From Deltaproteobacteria bacterium (lineage in GTDB: Bacteria > Desulfobacterota > Syntrophia > Syntrophales > JAAYKM01), in the NCBI GenBank assembly GCA_012522415.1, contig JAAYKM010000005.1, positions 1-33,523 on the forward strand: a stretch of DNA of 33,523 bases, read 5' to 3'. Positions 24,985 through 33,511 of the stretch are shown here, piece by piece. The translations under genes and the position numbers were made by a program. The stretch's first letter is position 1; every line of letters starts with the position of its first letter. The notes below the pieces were generated by a model. That model saw nothing but the letters and a program-made list of their open reading frames with translations. It made no database searches and had not been told where the DNA came from.

Positions 24985-25563
24985 ATGAAGAATAACGTGA
25001 CCAGCGTCTATATGGTTGGTGTCGGCGGCCAGGGAATCATCCGGGCGAGCGATATTCTCTGTGAGGTCGTCATGAGATCGGGCCTCGACGTCAAAAAAAG
25101 TGAAGTCCACGGTATGGCTCAACGGGGCGGCAGCGTTACGAGTCACGTCCGTTACGGAGAAAGGGTTTACTCGCCCCTCGCCGCGAAAGGCGGGGTCGAT
25201 ATTCTCGTGGCCTTTGAAAGACTGGAGGCTCTGCGTAATCTGGATTATGTGAAGCCAGACGGACGGGTCATCATGAGTGAACTCGAGCTCTATCCCCCGG
25301 CCGTGAACCTGGGTGTGGCGCCCTACCCGGAAGGGGTCGCCGAGACAGTCCGGAAACGGGTGTCGGACGTGAAGGAAATCAACACCACCCGGATCGCCGT
25401 CAAGGCCGGCAATATCAGGGCTGAAAATACGGTTCTTTTGGGGGTCCTTTCTACCTATCTCGACGTCGACGTCAGGATATGGAGCCAGGTGCTCCACGAT
25501 TCTTTTCCGCCCAAGCTGCGGGATGTGAACCTGCGGGCGTTCGAGGCAGGACGGGCCGCCTGA
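24985..25563 (+). CDS. iorB: indolepyruvate:ferredoxin oxidoreductase, beta subunit
   Basis: Smaller, gamma-type subunit of the 2-oxoacid oxidoreductase, 192 residues. The N-terminus VYMVGVGGQGIIRASDIL is the family signature, followed by VKKSEVHGMAQRGGSVTSHVRYG, which is strongly diagnostic of IorB. The rest (VDILVAFERLEALRNLDYV, NTVLLGVLSTYLD) fits the pyruvate-ferredoxin oxidoreductase gamma domain. It starts three bases after the iorA stop, so the subunits are made together. It is followed by ispG in the same direction. Confidence 0.96.
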   Translation: MKNNVTSVYMVGVGGQGIIRASDILCEVVMRSGLDVKKSEVHGMAQRGGSVTSHVRYGERVYSPLAAKGGVDILVAFERLEALRNLDYVKPDGRVIMSELELYPPAVNLGVAPYPEGVAETVRKRVSDVKEINTTRIAVKAGNIRAENTVLLGVLSTYLDVDVRIWSQVLHDSFPPKLRDVNLRAFEAGRAA

Positions 25564-25627
25564 CGGACGGAACGACCACCTATCCAAGGACTTTGAAGGG
25601 GCGGTATTTCCGGGGACGGTGAAGCAG

Positions 25628-26698
25628 ATGCAAAAAAGGAAAACGACCAGAACCGTCCATGTCGGGGATGTACGGATAGGCGGTGATGCCCCGGTGGCAG
25701 TCCAGTCCATGACCTCCACCGACACCCGTGATGTACAGGCGACATGCGAGCAGATCGGGAAACTGGCCGGGGCCGGCTGTGAGATTGTCCGGGTAGCGGT
25801 TCCGGATCTGGAGGCCGTCTCTGTTTTATCCGAAATTCGCAGGCGATCCCCCCTCCCGATTGTCGCCGATATTCACTTTGACGACCGCCTGGCCCTGCTG
25901 GCCATTGGTCAAGGCGTGGACGGCATCCGTATCAATCCCGGCAACATTCCCAGAGAAAAGTTCAAGGACATTGCTCTGGCGGCCAAGGACCGTGGCGTTT
26001 GCATGCGGCTGGGCATCAACGGCGGTTCCCTCGAAAAAGACCTCCTGGCCCGGCATGGCGGCCCCACGGCACCGGCTCTCGCGGAAAGCGCCTTGCGGAG
26101 TGTCGCTTATCTGGAGGAGCTGGGGTTTGGCAATCTCAAGGTATCCCTGAAATCGTCGAACGTGGCAACCATGATCGATGCCTGTCGGGTGTTTTCGCAG
26201 AAGTGTGACTATCCCCTGCACCTGGGCGTATCCGAAGCCGGGACACTCCTTCCCTCTGCCATGAAATCCTCCGTGGGAGTCGAGATTTTGCTGGCCGAAG
26301 GGATCGGTGACACCATCCGGGTGTCGGTGACGGGTGATCCGGTTCAGGAGATGGCCGTCGCCTGGGGAATTCTCCGGGCATTGAACCTCCGTGAACGGGG
26401 CCCTGAAATCATCTCCTGCCCGACCTGTGGACGCTGCGAAATCGATCTTCCGGCTTTGGTAAAGGAAGCCGAGCGGAAATTGGCCCATGTGGAAACACCG
26501 CTGAAAATCGCCCTGATGGGATGCGTGGTGAATGGTCCCGGCGAGGCGGTGGAGGCGGATATCGGGATCGCCGGCGGTAAAGGAAGCGGAATGCTGTTCA
26601 AGAAAGGGCGGGTCGTACGAAAAATCAGGGAGTCGGAATTTATCCCGGTTCTTCTCGCCGAGGTCGAAAAAATGGCGGGTAAAATCATCGTTCATTGA
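25628..26698 (+). CDS. ispG: 4-hydroxy-3-methylbut-2-en-1-yl diphosphate synthase (IspG/GcpE)
   Basis: Reductively converts MEcPP to HMBPP in the MEP isoprenoid pathway using a [4Fe-4S] cluster. The product has about 356 residues. It shows VHVGDVRIGGDAPVAVQSMT at the start, the TIM-barrel strands VADIHFDDRLAL, GIRINPGNIP and LHLGVSEAG. The cluster region ISCPTCGRCEIDL and MGCVVNGPGEA provides the expected Cys ligands and the NGPGEA motif. ATG 25628 has GGTGA upstream; GTG 25619 would add three residues. It sits between iorAB and proS, an order I associate with this lineage. Confidence 0.96.
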   Translation: MQKRKTTRTVHVGDVRIGGDAPVAVQSMTSTDTRDVQATCEQIGKLAGAGCEIVRVAVPDLEAVSVLSEIRRRSPLPIVADIHFDDRLALLAIGQGVDGIRINPGNIPREKFKDIALAAKDRGVCMRLGINGGSLEKDLLARHGGPTAPALAESALRSVAYLEELGFGNLKVSLKSSNVATMIDACRVFSQKCDYPLHLGVSEAGTLLPSAMKSSVGVEILLAEGIGDTIRVSVTGDPVQEMAVAWGILRALNLRERGPEIISCPTCGRCEIDLPALVKEAERKLAHVETPLKIALMGCVVNGPGEAVEADIGIAGGKGSGMLFKKGRVVRKIRESEFIPVLLAEVEKMAGKIIVH

Positions 26699-26992
26699 TC
26701 ATATTCTTTTGCAAAGGGGACCGGTTTGCTTCCTCGTTTTCTCTTCCCCTAATCAAATCCTCAACAGCGCGGCCGAAGGTCCGGCATATCAAAGGAAGGG
26801 TGCCGATATCTCGTGGGGAAACCTCATTTTGTCCAAGGTCCATTACCGGTGCATGGCTGAGCGGATGGCCGCAACGTGACTCCGGGGTTTTTGGATGCAT
26901 TCCGGCGCCGGTTATGGTACCTTGAAACCGCATTCTCTTTTCCTGCATCAAAAGCACGGGAGCGCGGAACAATCATTCATCGGGGAGGCGTC
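26699..26992 (+). promoter_or_regulatory. 294-base ispG-proS gap with possible proS promoter
   Basis: No gene is supported here. TTGGAT (26891-26896) and TATGGT (26913-26918), 16 bases apart, are a moderate sigma70-like pair that would give a leader of about 70 bases before proS. Small frames on either strand have no ribosome site or recognisable product. Confidence 0.35.
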
Positions 26993-28717
26993 ATGCGCTA
27001 TTCGAATCTTTTTTTACCCACCGTCAAGGAGGTTCCCTCCGATGCGGAAATAGCCAGTCATCAGCTGATGATCCGGGCGGGCCTGATCAGAAAGTTGACC
27101 AGTGGCATTTATTCTTATCTGCCCCTTGGCCTGAGAACCGTTCGGAAGGTGGAGCAGATCGTACGTGAGGAGATGAACCGGGCAGGCGCCCAGGAGGTCT
27201 TCCTGCCCATGGTCCAGCCGGCGGAACTCTGGCAGGAATCGGGCCGCTGGGTTTTCTACGGCAAGGAATTGCTGCGTTTCCGGGATCGGCATGACCGTGA
27301 GTACTGTCTGGGCCCGACTCACGAGGAAGTCATCACCGATCTTGTACGCAACGAGATTAAAACGTACCGGCAACTTCCCCGGAACCTCTACCAGATTCAA
27401 ACGAAATTTCGTGATGAAATCCGGCCGCGTTTCGGTGTTATGCGCTGCCGCGAATTCAGTATGAAGGATGCGTACAGCTTCGACGCCGATGACGAAGGGG
27501 CCGATTTGAGTTACGGCAGGATGTTTGAGGCCTATCAGCGGATTTTTGCCCGTTGCGGCCTGGTGTTCCGGTCCGTCGAAGCCGATACGGGTTCCATAGG
27601 CGGTAGTTTTTCCCACGAATTCATGGTCATGGCGGCCTCCGGTGAAGACGGGATTGTTTACTGCGACCGTTGCACTTACGCGGCGAACCTGGAAAAGGCT
27701 GAGGTCTCGGAACCGGAGGGGCCTTCGGCCGACAAGGGAGCCCTGGCGCCCCTGGAGGAGGTGCATACCCCTGGCGTCAGGACCATCGAAGAGGTCTGCG
27801 CCTTTCTGCGGGTTACACCGGCCGATGTGGTCAAAACACTGATCTTCAATGCCGACGGCAAGGCGGTGGCCGTCCTGGTCCGGGGCGACGAGGAGGTCAA
27901 TGAAATCAAAGTCCGGAATTACCTGGGATGTGATGAACTGGAATTGGCGGGGGACGATATGATCCTCGCCGTCACGGGATCCCCCAGGGGGTTTGCCGGT
28001 GCTGTTGGAATTGGAACCCGTATTATCGCCGATTACTCCCTCATGGGCATGAAAAACATGGTCATGGGGGCCAATCGTGAGGATTACCATGTGAAAAACG
28101 TCAACCTGGACCGCGATTTCAGGGCCGACGAATTTGCCGACCTCAGGGTGGTCCGGGAAGGTGATGTCTGTCCCCGCTGCCAGGGAACGCTCACCTTTGC
28201 CCGGGGCATCGAGGTGGGGCATGTGTTCAAGTTGGGGACGAAATACAGCAAAGCCCTGAAGGCCGTCTATCTGGACAAGAACGGCAGGGAACAGGTCATG
28301 GTCATGGGATGTTACGGTATCGGCATTACCAGAACGGTGGCCGCCGCCATTGAGCAGTATCATGACGACGATGGCATCATCTGGCCCGTGCCAATCGCTC
28401 CGTTCCAGGTGATCATCACGCCGGTGAACAGCAACGAAAAAGCCCTGTGCACGGCGGCGGAGGATCTCTATCGGAGCCTGGCGGACAAAGGGGTGGACGT
28501 ACTTCTCGACGACCGGGATGAGAGGGCGGGGGTTAAATTTAAGGACGCCGACCTGATCGGCATTCCTTATCGTGTGACGATTGGGCCCAAAAAGCTCGCG
28601 GAAGGAAAAGTCGAAGTCAAGAATCGTAAAACCGGTGACGTGCTGGATGTCGATCTCGCCGGGGTGACGGATTATCTGGCGGCGGCCGTCAACACCGAGC
28701 TGGAAGGATTGGGCTGA
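26993..28717 (+). CDS. proS: prolyl-tRNA synthetase (bacterial type with editing domain)
   Basis: Charges tRNA(Pro); the matching tRNA-Pro(UGG) lies at 33047. The 574-residue product starts at ATG 26993 with GGGAGG upstream. An in-frame GTG-type start further left is rejected for lack of one. Seen: [20 protein letters not shown], motif 1 region ([20 protein letters not shown]), motif 2 ([12 protein letters not shown] and [20 protein letters not shown]), and the INS editing domain (about 225-400, CFLR...ADVVKTLIF...[16 protein letters not shown]). Motif 3 ([17 protein letters not shown]) and the anticodon domain ([26 protein letters not shown]) complete it. Length and INS mark the long bacterial type, which can deacylate Ala-tRNA(Pro). 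Confidence 0.97.
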   Translation: MRYSNLFLPTVKEVPSDAEIASHQLMIRAGLIRKLTSGIYSYLPLGLRTVRKVEQIVREEMNRAGAQEVFLPMVQPAELWQESGRWVFYGKELLRFRDRHDREYCLGPTHEEVITDLVRNEIKTYRQLPRNLYQIQTKFRDEIRPRFGVMRCREFSMKDAYSFDADDEGADLSYGRMFEAYQRIFARCGLVFRSVEADTGSIGGSFSHEFMVMAASGEDGIVYCDRCTYAANLEKAEVSEPEGPSADKGALAPLEEVHTPGVRTIEEVCAFLRVTPADVVKTLIFNADGKAVAVLVRGDEEVNEIKVRNYLGCDELELAGDDMILAVTGSPRGFAGAVGIGTRIIADYSLMGMKNMVMGANREDYHVKNVNLDRDFRADEFADLRVVREGDVCPRCQGTLTFARGIEVGHVFKLGTKYSKALKAVYLDKNGREQVMVMGCYGIGITRTVAAAIEQYHDDDGIIWPVPIAPFQVIITPVNSNEKALCTAAEDLYRSLADKGVDVLLDDRDERAGVKFKDADLIGIPYRVTIGPKKLAEGKVEVKNRKTGDVLDVDLAGVTDYLAAAVNTELEGLG

Positions 28718-28731
28718 GGTTCTGTGGATGG

Positions 28732-28755
28732 TTTGGCGTTTCATTTGGCGTTTCA
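28732..28755. repeat. perfect 2 x 12-bp tandem repeat before rel
   Basis: TTTGGCGTTTCA occurs twice in direct succession (28732-28743 and 28744-28755) in the 66-base proS-rel gap, 28 bases before the rel start. Too short for a VNTR call. It might be a regulator site or simple slippage. Confidence 0.6.
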
Positions 28756-28783
28756 GTTGTGTCCATTGATTTGAAGAAACCCT

Positions 28784-30934
28784 ATGCTGCGTATCACCGA
28801 CATCCTGGATGAAGCCGGGACATATCTCAACCCCGATGACCTGGAAATCATCGAAAAAGCCTACATCTATTCGGCGACGGTTCATCAGGGACAGGTACGC
28901 CTCTCCGGAGAACCCTACCTGACCCATCCCATGGAAGTGGCGGGGATTCTCGTCGGCATGGAAGTCGATGCGGCGACGATTGTGACGGGGCTGCTCCACG
29001 ATACGGTGGAGGATACCCTGGCCACCCTGCCTGAAATCGAGGAGGCCTTCGGGAAGGATGTCGTGTTTCTCGTCGACGGGCTGACCAAAATCAGCAAAAT
29101 CACCTTTGAAAGCAAGGAAGAACGTCAGGCGGAAAATTTCCGCAAGATGATCCTGGCCATGTCCACGGATATCCGGATTCTTCTGGTTAAGCTGGCCGAC
29201 CGTCTTCACAACATGCGCACCCTGGAGTTTCATCCCCCTGAAAAACAGAAGTACATCGCCAAAGAAACGATGGACCTCTTCGCCCCCCTGGCGAATCGCC
29301 TCGGGATAAACTGGATGAAAACCGAGTTGGAGGATCTGGCGTTCCGCTATCTGAATCATGAGGATTACAATGAACTGGCTCGGCGGGTGGCGAAAAAGAG
29401 GGAGGAACGGGAACAGTACACGGAGGAAGTGCGCAAAATCATCGCCGATGAAATGGCGAAGTACGATCTGAAGTGCGAGGTCGAGGGCAGGCCCAAGCAT
29501 TTTTACGGAATCTACAAGAAAATGCGGGAGCAGCGAATCGACTTCGACGAGGTATATGACCTGACAGCCTTTCGGGTCATTCTTGATTCCGACAAGGAAA
29601 AGGACTGCTATGAGGCCCTGAGCATCGTTCACGCCCACTGGAAGCCGATTCCCGGGCGGTTCAAGGATTATATCGCCATCCCCAAGGTAAACAACTACCG
29701 TTCCCTGCACACGACGGTTATCGGGCCGTACGGCGAGCGGGTCGAAATTCAGATTCGCACGCGGGAAATGCACGAGTGGGCGGAAGAGGGGATTGCGGCG
29801 CACTGGCGCTATAAGGAAAAACGGTCCCTTTACCAGGGAAGCGATGAGGAGCAGATCAAAAAACTCCGGGAGCTTCTGGAGGTGCAGAAGGATCTGACGA
29901 ACCCGCGTGAATTCATGTCCAACCTGAAGCTGGCCCTGTTCCCGGACGAAGTGTACGTCTTTACGCCCGACGGTGATGTCCGTTCATTTCCCAAGGGTTC
30001 AACGCCAATCGATTTTGCCTACAGTATCCATACGGATGTCGGTCATCAGTGTATCGGCGCCAAGGTCAACCGGAGCATTGTTCCCCTGAAGTATGAACTC
30101 CAGAACGGCGACACGGTGGAAATCATCACCCAGTCGGGCCATCACCCGAGTAAGGATTGGTTGAAGTTCGCCGTGACTTCCCGGGCCCGGCAGAAGATCA
30201 AATACTGGATCAATACGGAAGAACGGATCAAAAGCATCGCCCTCGGCCGGGATCTGCTGGAGAGGGAATTCCGGAAGCGAAATCTCAAATACGGTCAATT
30301 TATCAAGTCCGAAGAAATCAAACAGATATACGAGGATTATTCACTGAATTCGCTCGACGATCTCCTTGCCATGGTGGGTTATTTCAAGTTGTCGCCGAAG
30401 AGGGTCGTCAACTACATGCTGCCGGAACCGGAAGAGGAAGGCACGGAAGAAAAGTCGGCCCTGCCTGTCAGGAGAAGGGATCGCCCCAAATCATCCGCCG
30501 GCATCTCCCTTACCGGTATCGAGGATATCTTGGTCCGTTTCGGCAAGTGCTGCGATCCGATCCCCGGCGACGAAGTTCTCGGCTTCGTTTCACGGGGGCG
30601 GGGCATCACGGTGCATAAGGCCGATTGCCCGAATATTCAGGGGGCCGAGCCGGACCGCCTTGTCGAGCTGGAATGGAACATCAAGGAACGTCACACCTAC
30701 CCGGTTCACATCCGGGTGGTGTGCAAAGACACAAAGGGCGCCCTGGCGGAGATCAGCGCCGTTATTGCGTCGTCTGATGTGAATATCAGCCAGGCCCATG
30801 TTGACACGGGAGATTTGAGTGCCGTCCTCAATTTCCGGGTTGAAGTCAGTGACTTGGACCAGTTCAATAAGATCGTATCGGCAATAAAACGTATCAAAAA
30901 CGTGCAATCTGTCGAACGGCTTCGACATGTTTAG
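28784..30934 (+). CDS. rel: bifunctional (p)ppGpp synthetase/hydrolase Rel
   Basis: Makes and degrades the alarmone (p)ppGpp. The 716-residue product has the complete long-RSH layout. The HD hydrolase has intact metal ligands (His48, and HDTVED at 72-77). The synthetase core has YDLTAFRVIL, the basic RFKD (292-295) rather than the ExDD of synthetase-only RelA, and EIQIRT (321-326). TGS (VFTPDGDVRSFPKGSTPIDFAYSIHT), a zinc-finger-like region (RFGKCCDPIPGDEVLGF) and C-terminal ACT (VCKDTKGALAEISAVIASSDVNISQ) follow. Both activities should be present, so it can be the only long RSH. A GAAG site precedes the ATG. DksA is encoded at 5717-5349. Confidence 0.96.
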   Translation: MLRITDILDEAGTYLNPDDLEIIEKAYIYSATVHQGQVRLSGEPYLTHPMEVAGILVGMEVDAATIVTGLLHDTVEDTLATLPEIEEAFGKDVVFLVDGLTKISKITFESKEERQAENFRKMILAMSTDIRILLVKLADRLHNMRTLEFHPPEKQKYIAKETMDLFAPLANRLGINWMKTELEDLAFRYLNHEDYNELARRVAKKREEREQYTEEVRKIIADEMAKYDLKCEVEGRPKHFYGIYKKMREQRIDFDEVYDLTAFRVILDSDKEKDCYEALSIVHAHWKPIPGRFKDYIAIPKVNNYRSLHTTVIGPYGERVEIQIRTREMHEWAEEGIAAHWRYKEKRSLYQGSDEEQIKKLRELLEVQKDLTNPREFMSNLKLALFPDEVYVFTPDGDVRSFPKGSTPIDFAYSIHTDVGHQCIGAKVNRSIVPLKYELQNGDTVEIITQSGHHPSKDWLKFAVTSRARQKIKYWINTEERIKSIALGRDLLEREFRKRNLKYGQFIKSEEIKQIYEDYSLNSLDDLLAMVGYFKLSPKRVVNYMLPEPEEEGTEEKSALPVRRRDRPKSSAGISLTGIEDILVRFGKCCDPIPGDEVLGFVSRGRGITVHKADCPNIQGAEPDRLVELEWNIKERHTYPVHIRVVCKDTKGALAEISAVIASSDVNISQAHVDTGDLSAVLNFRVEVSDLDQFNKIVSAIKRIKNVQSVERLRHV

Positions 30935-30946
30935 TCGAATTCGCGG

Positions 30947-30976
30947 TTGACAGGGCGCATTTTTTTGCTGTAAGAG
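30947..30976 (+). promoter_or_regulatory. possible promoter for amidase-rph-rdgB
   Basis: Consensus TTGACA (30947-30952) with TAAGAG (30971-30976) after 18 bases, or TGTAAG after 16. It lies in the gap after rel, with a run of seven T between them. The -10 is weak. Confidence 0.4.
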
Positions 30977-31010
30977 GCTCAGTCATCAATCGGGGAGTAC
31001 ACGGAACATC

Positions 31011-31706
31011 ATGAGATCCACCTTCTTGAAATCCATCTTTTTCTTTATGCTGCTTCTGTTTGCCGTTTCTCCCGAAATTTTCGCACAATCGGCTGCGCAG
31101 GGTGGTTTCAGGGTGCTGATCGATCCCGCCCACGGTGGAGCAGATCCGGGGGTCATCCTGCCTGACAAGACCGCGGAGAAGGACATCACCCTTGCCCTGG
31201 CCGTTTCACTGAAGAAGTATCTCGAAGAGAGCGATCCGCGGATCAAAGTCTCCTTGACCCGATCGTCTGATAAAACAGTTTCCATTGCTGACCGCCGTAA
31301 CATGGTTAAAAAATACAAGGCGGCCCTGATGGTCAGCCTCCATGCGAATGCCGGTTTTGGTCCTGACGCATCGGGCTACGAGATCAGCCTGCCCGGGCTC
31401 AAGCATCTTGGTGGAAGCGCCTCAGGCGAAGGTGTGGTCACGAATATGGAGAGAACAAAATACGCCAACGACAGCATTCGTTTGGCCCAATTGATCCAGA
31501 AAAATCTGGAAATTATTTTTCCCCGGAAGGGACGCGGGATACGGGAAGTTCCCGTTCTGGTTTTGATGGGTCTATCCGTGCCTTCCGTTTGTGTGGAAGT
31601 GGGTTTTCTGACGAACAAGGACGACAAGGGCAAAATTCTGGACAAGGATGCTCAGAAGGATGTCGCACGATCCATCGGCCGGGGTATTCGCGGTTTTTTT
31701 GATTGA
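31011..31706 (+). CDS. N-acetylmuramoyl-L-alanine amidase (Amidase_3), periplasmic
   Basis: Zinc amidase that cleaves the amide between MurNAc and the peptide stem, used in daughter-cell separation. The 231-residue product has a Sec signal peptide (about residues 1-25, ending FAQ) and a catalytic domain only. Visible ligands: His41 (LIDPAHGGADPG), Glu56 (TAEKDITL), His111 (MVSLHANAG), and catalytic Glu196 (VCVEVGFLTN). No AMIN or SPOR domain is present, so its localisation signal is unclear. A typical AmiC would carry an N-terminal AMIN, and this is a short form. It is followed by rph and rdgB in the same direction. Confidence 0.94.
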   Translation: MRSTFLKSIFFFMLLLFAVSPEIFAQSAAQGGFRVLIDPAHGGADPGVILPDKTAEKDITLALAVSLKKYLEESDPRIKVSLTRSSDKTVSIADRRNMVKKYKAALMVSLHANAGFGPDASGYEISLPGLKHLGGSASGEGVVTNMERTKYANDSIRLAQLIQKNLEIIFPRKGRGIREVPVLVLMGLSVPSVCVEVGFLTNKDDKGKILDKDAQKDVARSIGRGIRGFFD

Positions 31707-31721
31707 TGGAGAATGAGGATC

Positions 31722-32447
31722 ATGTCAAGGTCTGGCGGCCGTTTGAGCAATGAGATTCGGGATTTGAAAATTACCAACCGGTTTCTCGAGTTTTCCGAGG
31801 GGTCGGTCCTCATCGAAATGGGGCACACAAAAGTGCTCTGTACGGCAAAACTCGAAGAACGGGTGCCGCCGTTTCTGAAGGGGACGGGCAGAGGCTGGTT
31901 GACGGCCGAGTATTCCATGCTGCCCGGGTCGACACCGGATCGGACCGCACGGGAAAACTCGCGGGGCGGTGTCGGCGGCCGAACCCATGAAATCCAGCGC
32001 CTGATCGGACGATCGCTGCGGGCGGTCACGAACCTGGATGTGCTGGGCGAAAGGCAGATCTACATCGATTGCGATGTACTTCAGGCAGATGGCGGGACCC
32101 GTACCGCCTCCATCACAGGGGCCTTCATCGCCCTCGCCGAGTTGTGCCGGAGTCTGGTGCGGAAAGAGATCATTGCCGAAATGCCCCTGCTGGACTTTGT
32201 CTCCGCCGTCAGTGTCGGCGTCGTGGATGGGGAAGTCCTGCTGGATTTGGAATATGTGGAAGATTCGCAGGCGGAAGTGGACATGAACGTCGTCATGACC
32301 GGATCGGGACGTTTCATCGAGGTACAGGGGACGGCGGAAGGGGAGCCTTTTGAAAGATCGGTGATGGAACGGCTGATCGATCTGGCCTCGGAAGGAATCC
32401 GGACCCTGATAGAGAAGCAGGAAGAAATTCTGGGGGATGTAATCTGA
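31722..32447 (+). CDS. rph: ribonuclease PH
   Basis: Phosphorolytic 3' exonuclease that trims tRNA and other RNA ends. The 241-residue product fits the family. It shows [55 protein letters not shown], the phosphate-site run [39 protein letters not shown] and [26 protein letters not shown] 31722 is preferred because purines GGAG/AGGA lie upstream at a usable distance; ATG 31713 sits one base from GGAG. The stop codon TGA overlaps the CTG start of rdgB. Confidence 0.97.
   Translation: MSRSGGRLSNEIRDLKITNRFLEFSEGSVLIEMGHTKVLCTAKLEERVPPFLKGTGRGWLTAEYSMLPGSTPDRTARENSRGGVGGRTHEIQRLIGRSLRAVTNLDVLGERQIYIDCDVLQADGGTRTASITGAFIALAELCRSLVRKEIIAEMPLLDFVSAVSVGVVDGEVLLDLEYVEDSQAEVDMNVVMTGSGRFIEVQGTAEGEPFERSVMERLIDLASEGIRTLIEKQEEILGDVI
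32432..32436 (+). promoter_or_regulatory. ribosome binding site supporting the rdgB CTG start
   Basis: GGGGG lies seven bases before the CTG at 32444, inside the last codons of rph. No ATG, GTG or TTG is in frame between the upstream stop at 32351 and 32510. Confidence 0.45.
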
Positions 32448-33034
32448 AACGTCTGGTCATTGCCTCGAAGAATCGGGGGAAAATCGAGGAAATTCGTCAT
32501 GTTCTCGATATGCCGGATATGAACATCCGATCCCTGGCGGACTACGATGCGGTGCCGAGGGTTGTTGAAAACGGACGGACTTACCTGGAAAACGCTTTGA
32601 AGAAAGCGAAAGCGTACGCCGATTTTACAGGCGAAGCCGTGCTGGCCGATGATTCAGGGCTGGAAGTTGATTCCCTTAATGGAGAACCGGGGATTCATTC
32701 AGCCCGTTATGCCGGCCCCGACGCCACGGATGAAGAAAACTATCTGAAACTGCTGAAAAAAATGGAAGGAATTCCTCCGGAAAAGAGGGGGGCCGGGTTC
32801 CGATGTGTCCTCGTTTTATACCGGCCGGGTGGCCGTTATGCATCTTTCGAGGGGTTCTGGCGGGGGATGATTCATACGAAGCCCCTTGGAAACAAAGGGT
32901 TCGGTTATGATCCCGTCTTTTTTCTGCCTGATCAGAGGCTGACGGCTGCGGAACTGCCGCCGGAAATGAAAAATGCGCTGAGTCACCGGGCGCAGGTGCT
33001 TGATCTGTTCAGGACATGGCTTCAGAACCACTGA
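32444..33034 (+). CDS. rdgB: XTP/dITP diphosphatase (RdgB/HAM1), probable CTG start
   Basis: Hydrolyses non-canonical purine nucleotides such as dITP and XTP so they are not put into DNA. From CTG 32444 the product has 196 residues, the usual length, beginning (M)[20 protein letters not shown] with the substrate-binding SKNRGK motif. This is followed by [59 protein letters not shown] and [11 protein letters not shown]. The first ATG in frame, at 32510, would remove the SKNRGK motif and the first strand, so it cannot be the functional start. CTGA overlaps the rph stop. CTG is a rare start codon; a point change or sequencing error from ATG or TTG is the alternative. Confidence 0.9.
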   Translation: MKRLVIASKNRGKIEEIRHVLDMPDMNIRSLADYDAVPRVVENGRTYLENALKKAKAYADFTGEAVLADDSGLEVDSLNGEPGIHSARYAGPDATDEENYLKLLKKMEGIPPEKRGAGFRCVLVLYRPGGRYASFEGFWRGMIHTKPLGNKGFGYDPVFFLPDQRLTAAELPPEMKNALSHRAQVLDLFRTWLQNH

Positions 33035-33046
33035 AATTTACACTGT

Positions 33047-33123
33047 CGGGGCGTAGCGCAGCCCGGTAGCGCGCCTGCTTTGGGAGCAGGATGTCGCAGG
33101 TTCAAATCCTGCCGCCCCGACCA
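33047..33123 (+). tRNA. tRNA-Pro (anticodon UGG), CCA encoded
   Basis: A 77-base cloverleaf. The acceptor stem is CGGGGCG/CGCCCCG with discriminator A and encoded CCA. The anticodon stem CCTGC/GCAGG encloses loop TTTGGGA, with anticodon TGG at 33081-33083. The T-loop GTTCAAATC is canonical. UGG reads all CCN codons with wobble. It is followed by a terminator and by an integrase relic, so its 3' end may be an integration site. Confidence 0.97.
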
Positions 33124-33131
33124 ATAAAATC

Positions 33132-33170
33132 AAGAGGTTATGGTTTGCCCGTAGCCTCTTTTTTATTTTT
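33132..33170 (+). terminator. rho-independent terminator after tRNA-Pro
   Basis: AAGAGGTTA (33132-33140) and TAGCCTCTT (33152-33160) form a 9-bp stem with one G-U and an 11-base loop, followed by TTTTATTTTT. The integrase relic on the other strand ends inside it. Confidence 0.8.
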
Positions 33171-33425
33171 GCTTGCGCCTATTGGTTGCGGTTTTGGTCT
33201 TTTGGGTGTAAATTTTTCTTCAATTTGAGTCAAGGCCGCCCGCTGGGATTCGTCTATCGAATGGAGGTAAATTTCTCTTGTCTTGGGGCTCTTGTATCGC
33301 AATAAACCGGATATTGCTTTCAGAGCCACTAGAGCTCACTGTGGAGTGTGTAAACCGGAAAAGCGAACGGTGGCGGCTTGTTTAAGGACCCTGGTGTAGT
33401 CGTATCTGAAAAACATCATAACCAT
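33138..33425 (-). pseudogene. decayed tyrosine recombinase/phage integrase, C-terminal part
   Basis: Read on the minus strand from 33425, one frame gives an integrase-like tail. It starts MVMMFFRYDYTRVLKQAAT then VRFSGLHTPQ, a TGA stop (33338-33336), AL, and then KAISGLLRYKSPKTREIYLH. The last part matches the family C-terminus with the catalytic Tyr in EIYLH. The conserved HxLRH box reads HTPQ-stop: Arg has become Gln and the second His is a stop. The linker to LLRYKS looks about nine residues short, and the usual His of GHKS is Tyr. Most of the enzyme is missing, so it is inactive. It points away from the tRNA with its C-terminus nearest to it, which fits a lost integrative element. Confidence 0.7.
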
Positions 33426-33435
33426 TTAATATTAA

Positions 33436-33466
33436 TTGACAATGATCATTTTTTATGCGATGTAAT
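33436..33466 (+). promoter_or_regulatory. sigma70-like promoter pointing out of the window
   Basis: Consensus TTGACA (33436-33441) is followed by TGTAAT (33461-33466) after 19 bases, or ATGTAA after 18. The 10-base palindromes TTAATATTAA (33426-33435) and AATGATCATT (33441-33450) flank or overlap it. The -10 lies in the left arm of an inverted repeat, so repression by a symmetric-site binding protein is plausible. An ATG at 33515 has no ribosome site. Confidence 0.4.
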
Positions 33467-33511
33467 TTGCAAGATTTTAACCCTTAACCCCTATTTTTCT
33501 TGCAAATTACA
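33461..33511. repeat. perfect 14-bp inverted repeat with 23-base spacer
   Basis: TGTAATTTGCAAGA (33461-33474) and its exact complement TCTTGCAAATTACA (33498-33511) enclose a 23-base spacer that contains TTAACCC twice in tandem (about 33477-33490). It may be a paired operator over the promoter, the end sequence of a small mobile element, or an RNA hairpin. The flanks show no obvious target-site duplication. Confidence 0.75.

Noticed and set aside
26685-26972. Small frames on both strands in the ispG-proS gap
   Set aside because: No ribosome binding site, no recognisable sequence and a composition like non-coding DNA; they overlap the ispG end and the proposed proS promoter.
27014-29803. A very long open frame on the minus strand (over 900 codons) opposite proS and rel
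   Set aside because: It is fully antisense to two well-supported genes, has no ribosome site and its product resembles nothing I know. Codon bias of the plus-strand genes keeps the frame open.
33336-33338. TGA in the integrase frame as selenocysteine
   Set aside because: It falls at a conserved His position and the neighbouring catalytic Arg is also lost, which indicates decay.
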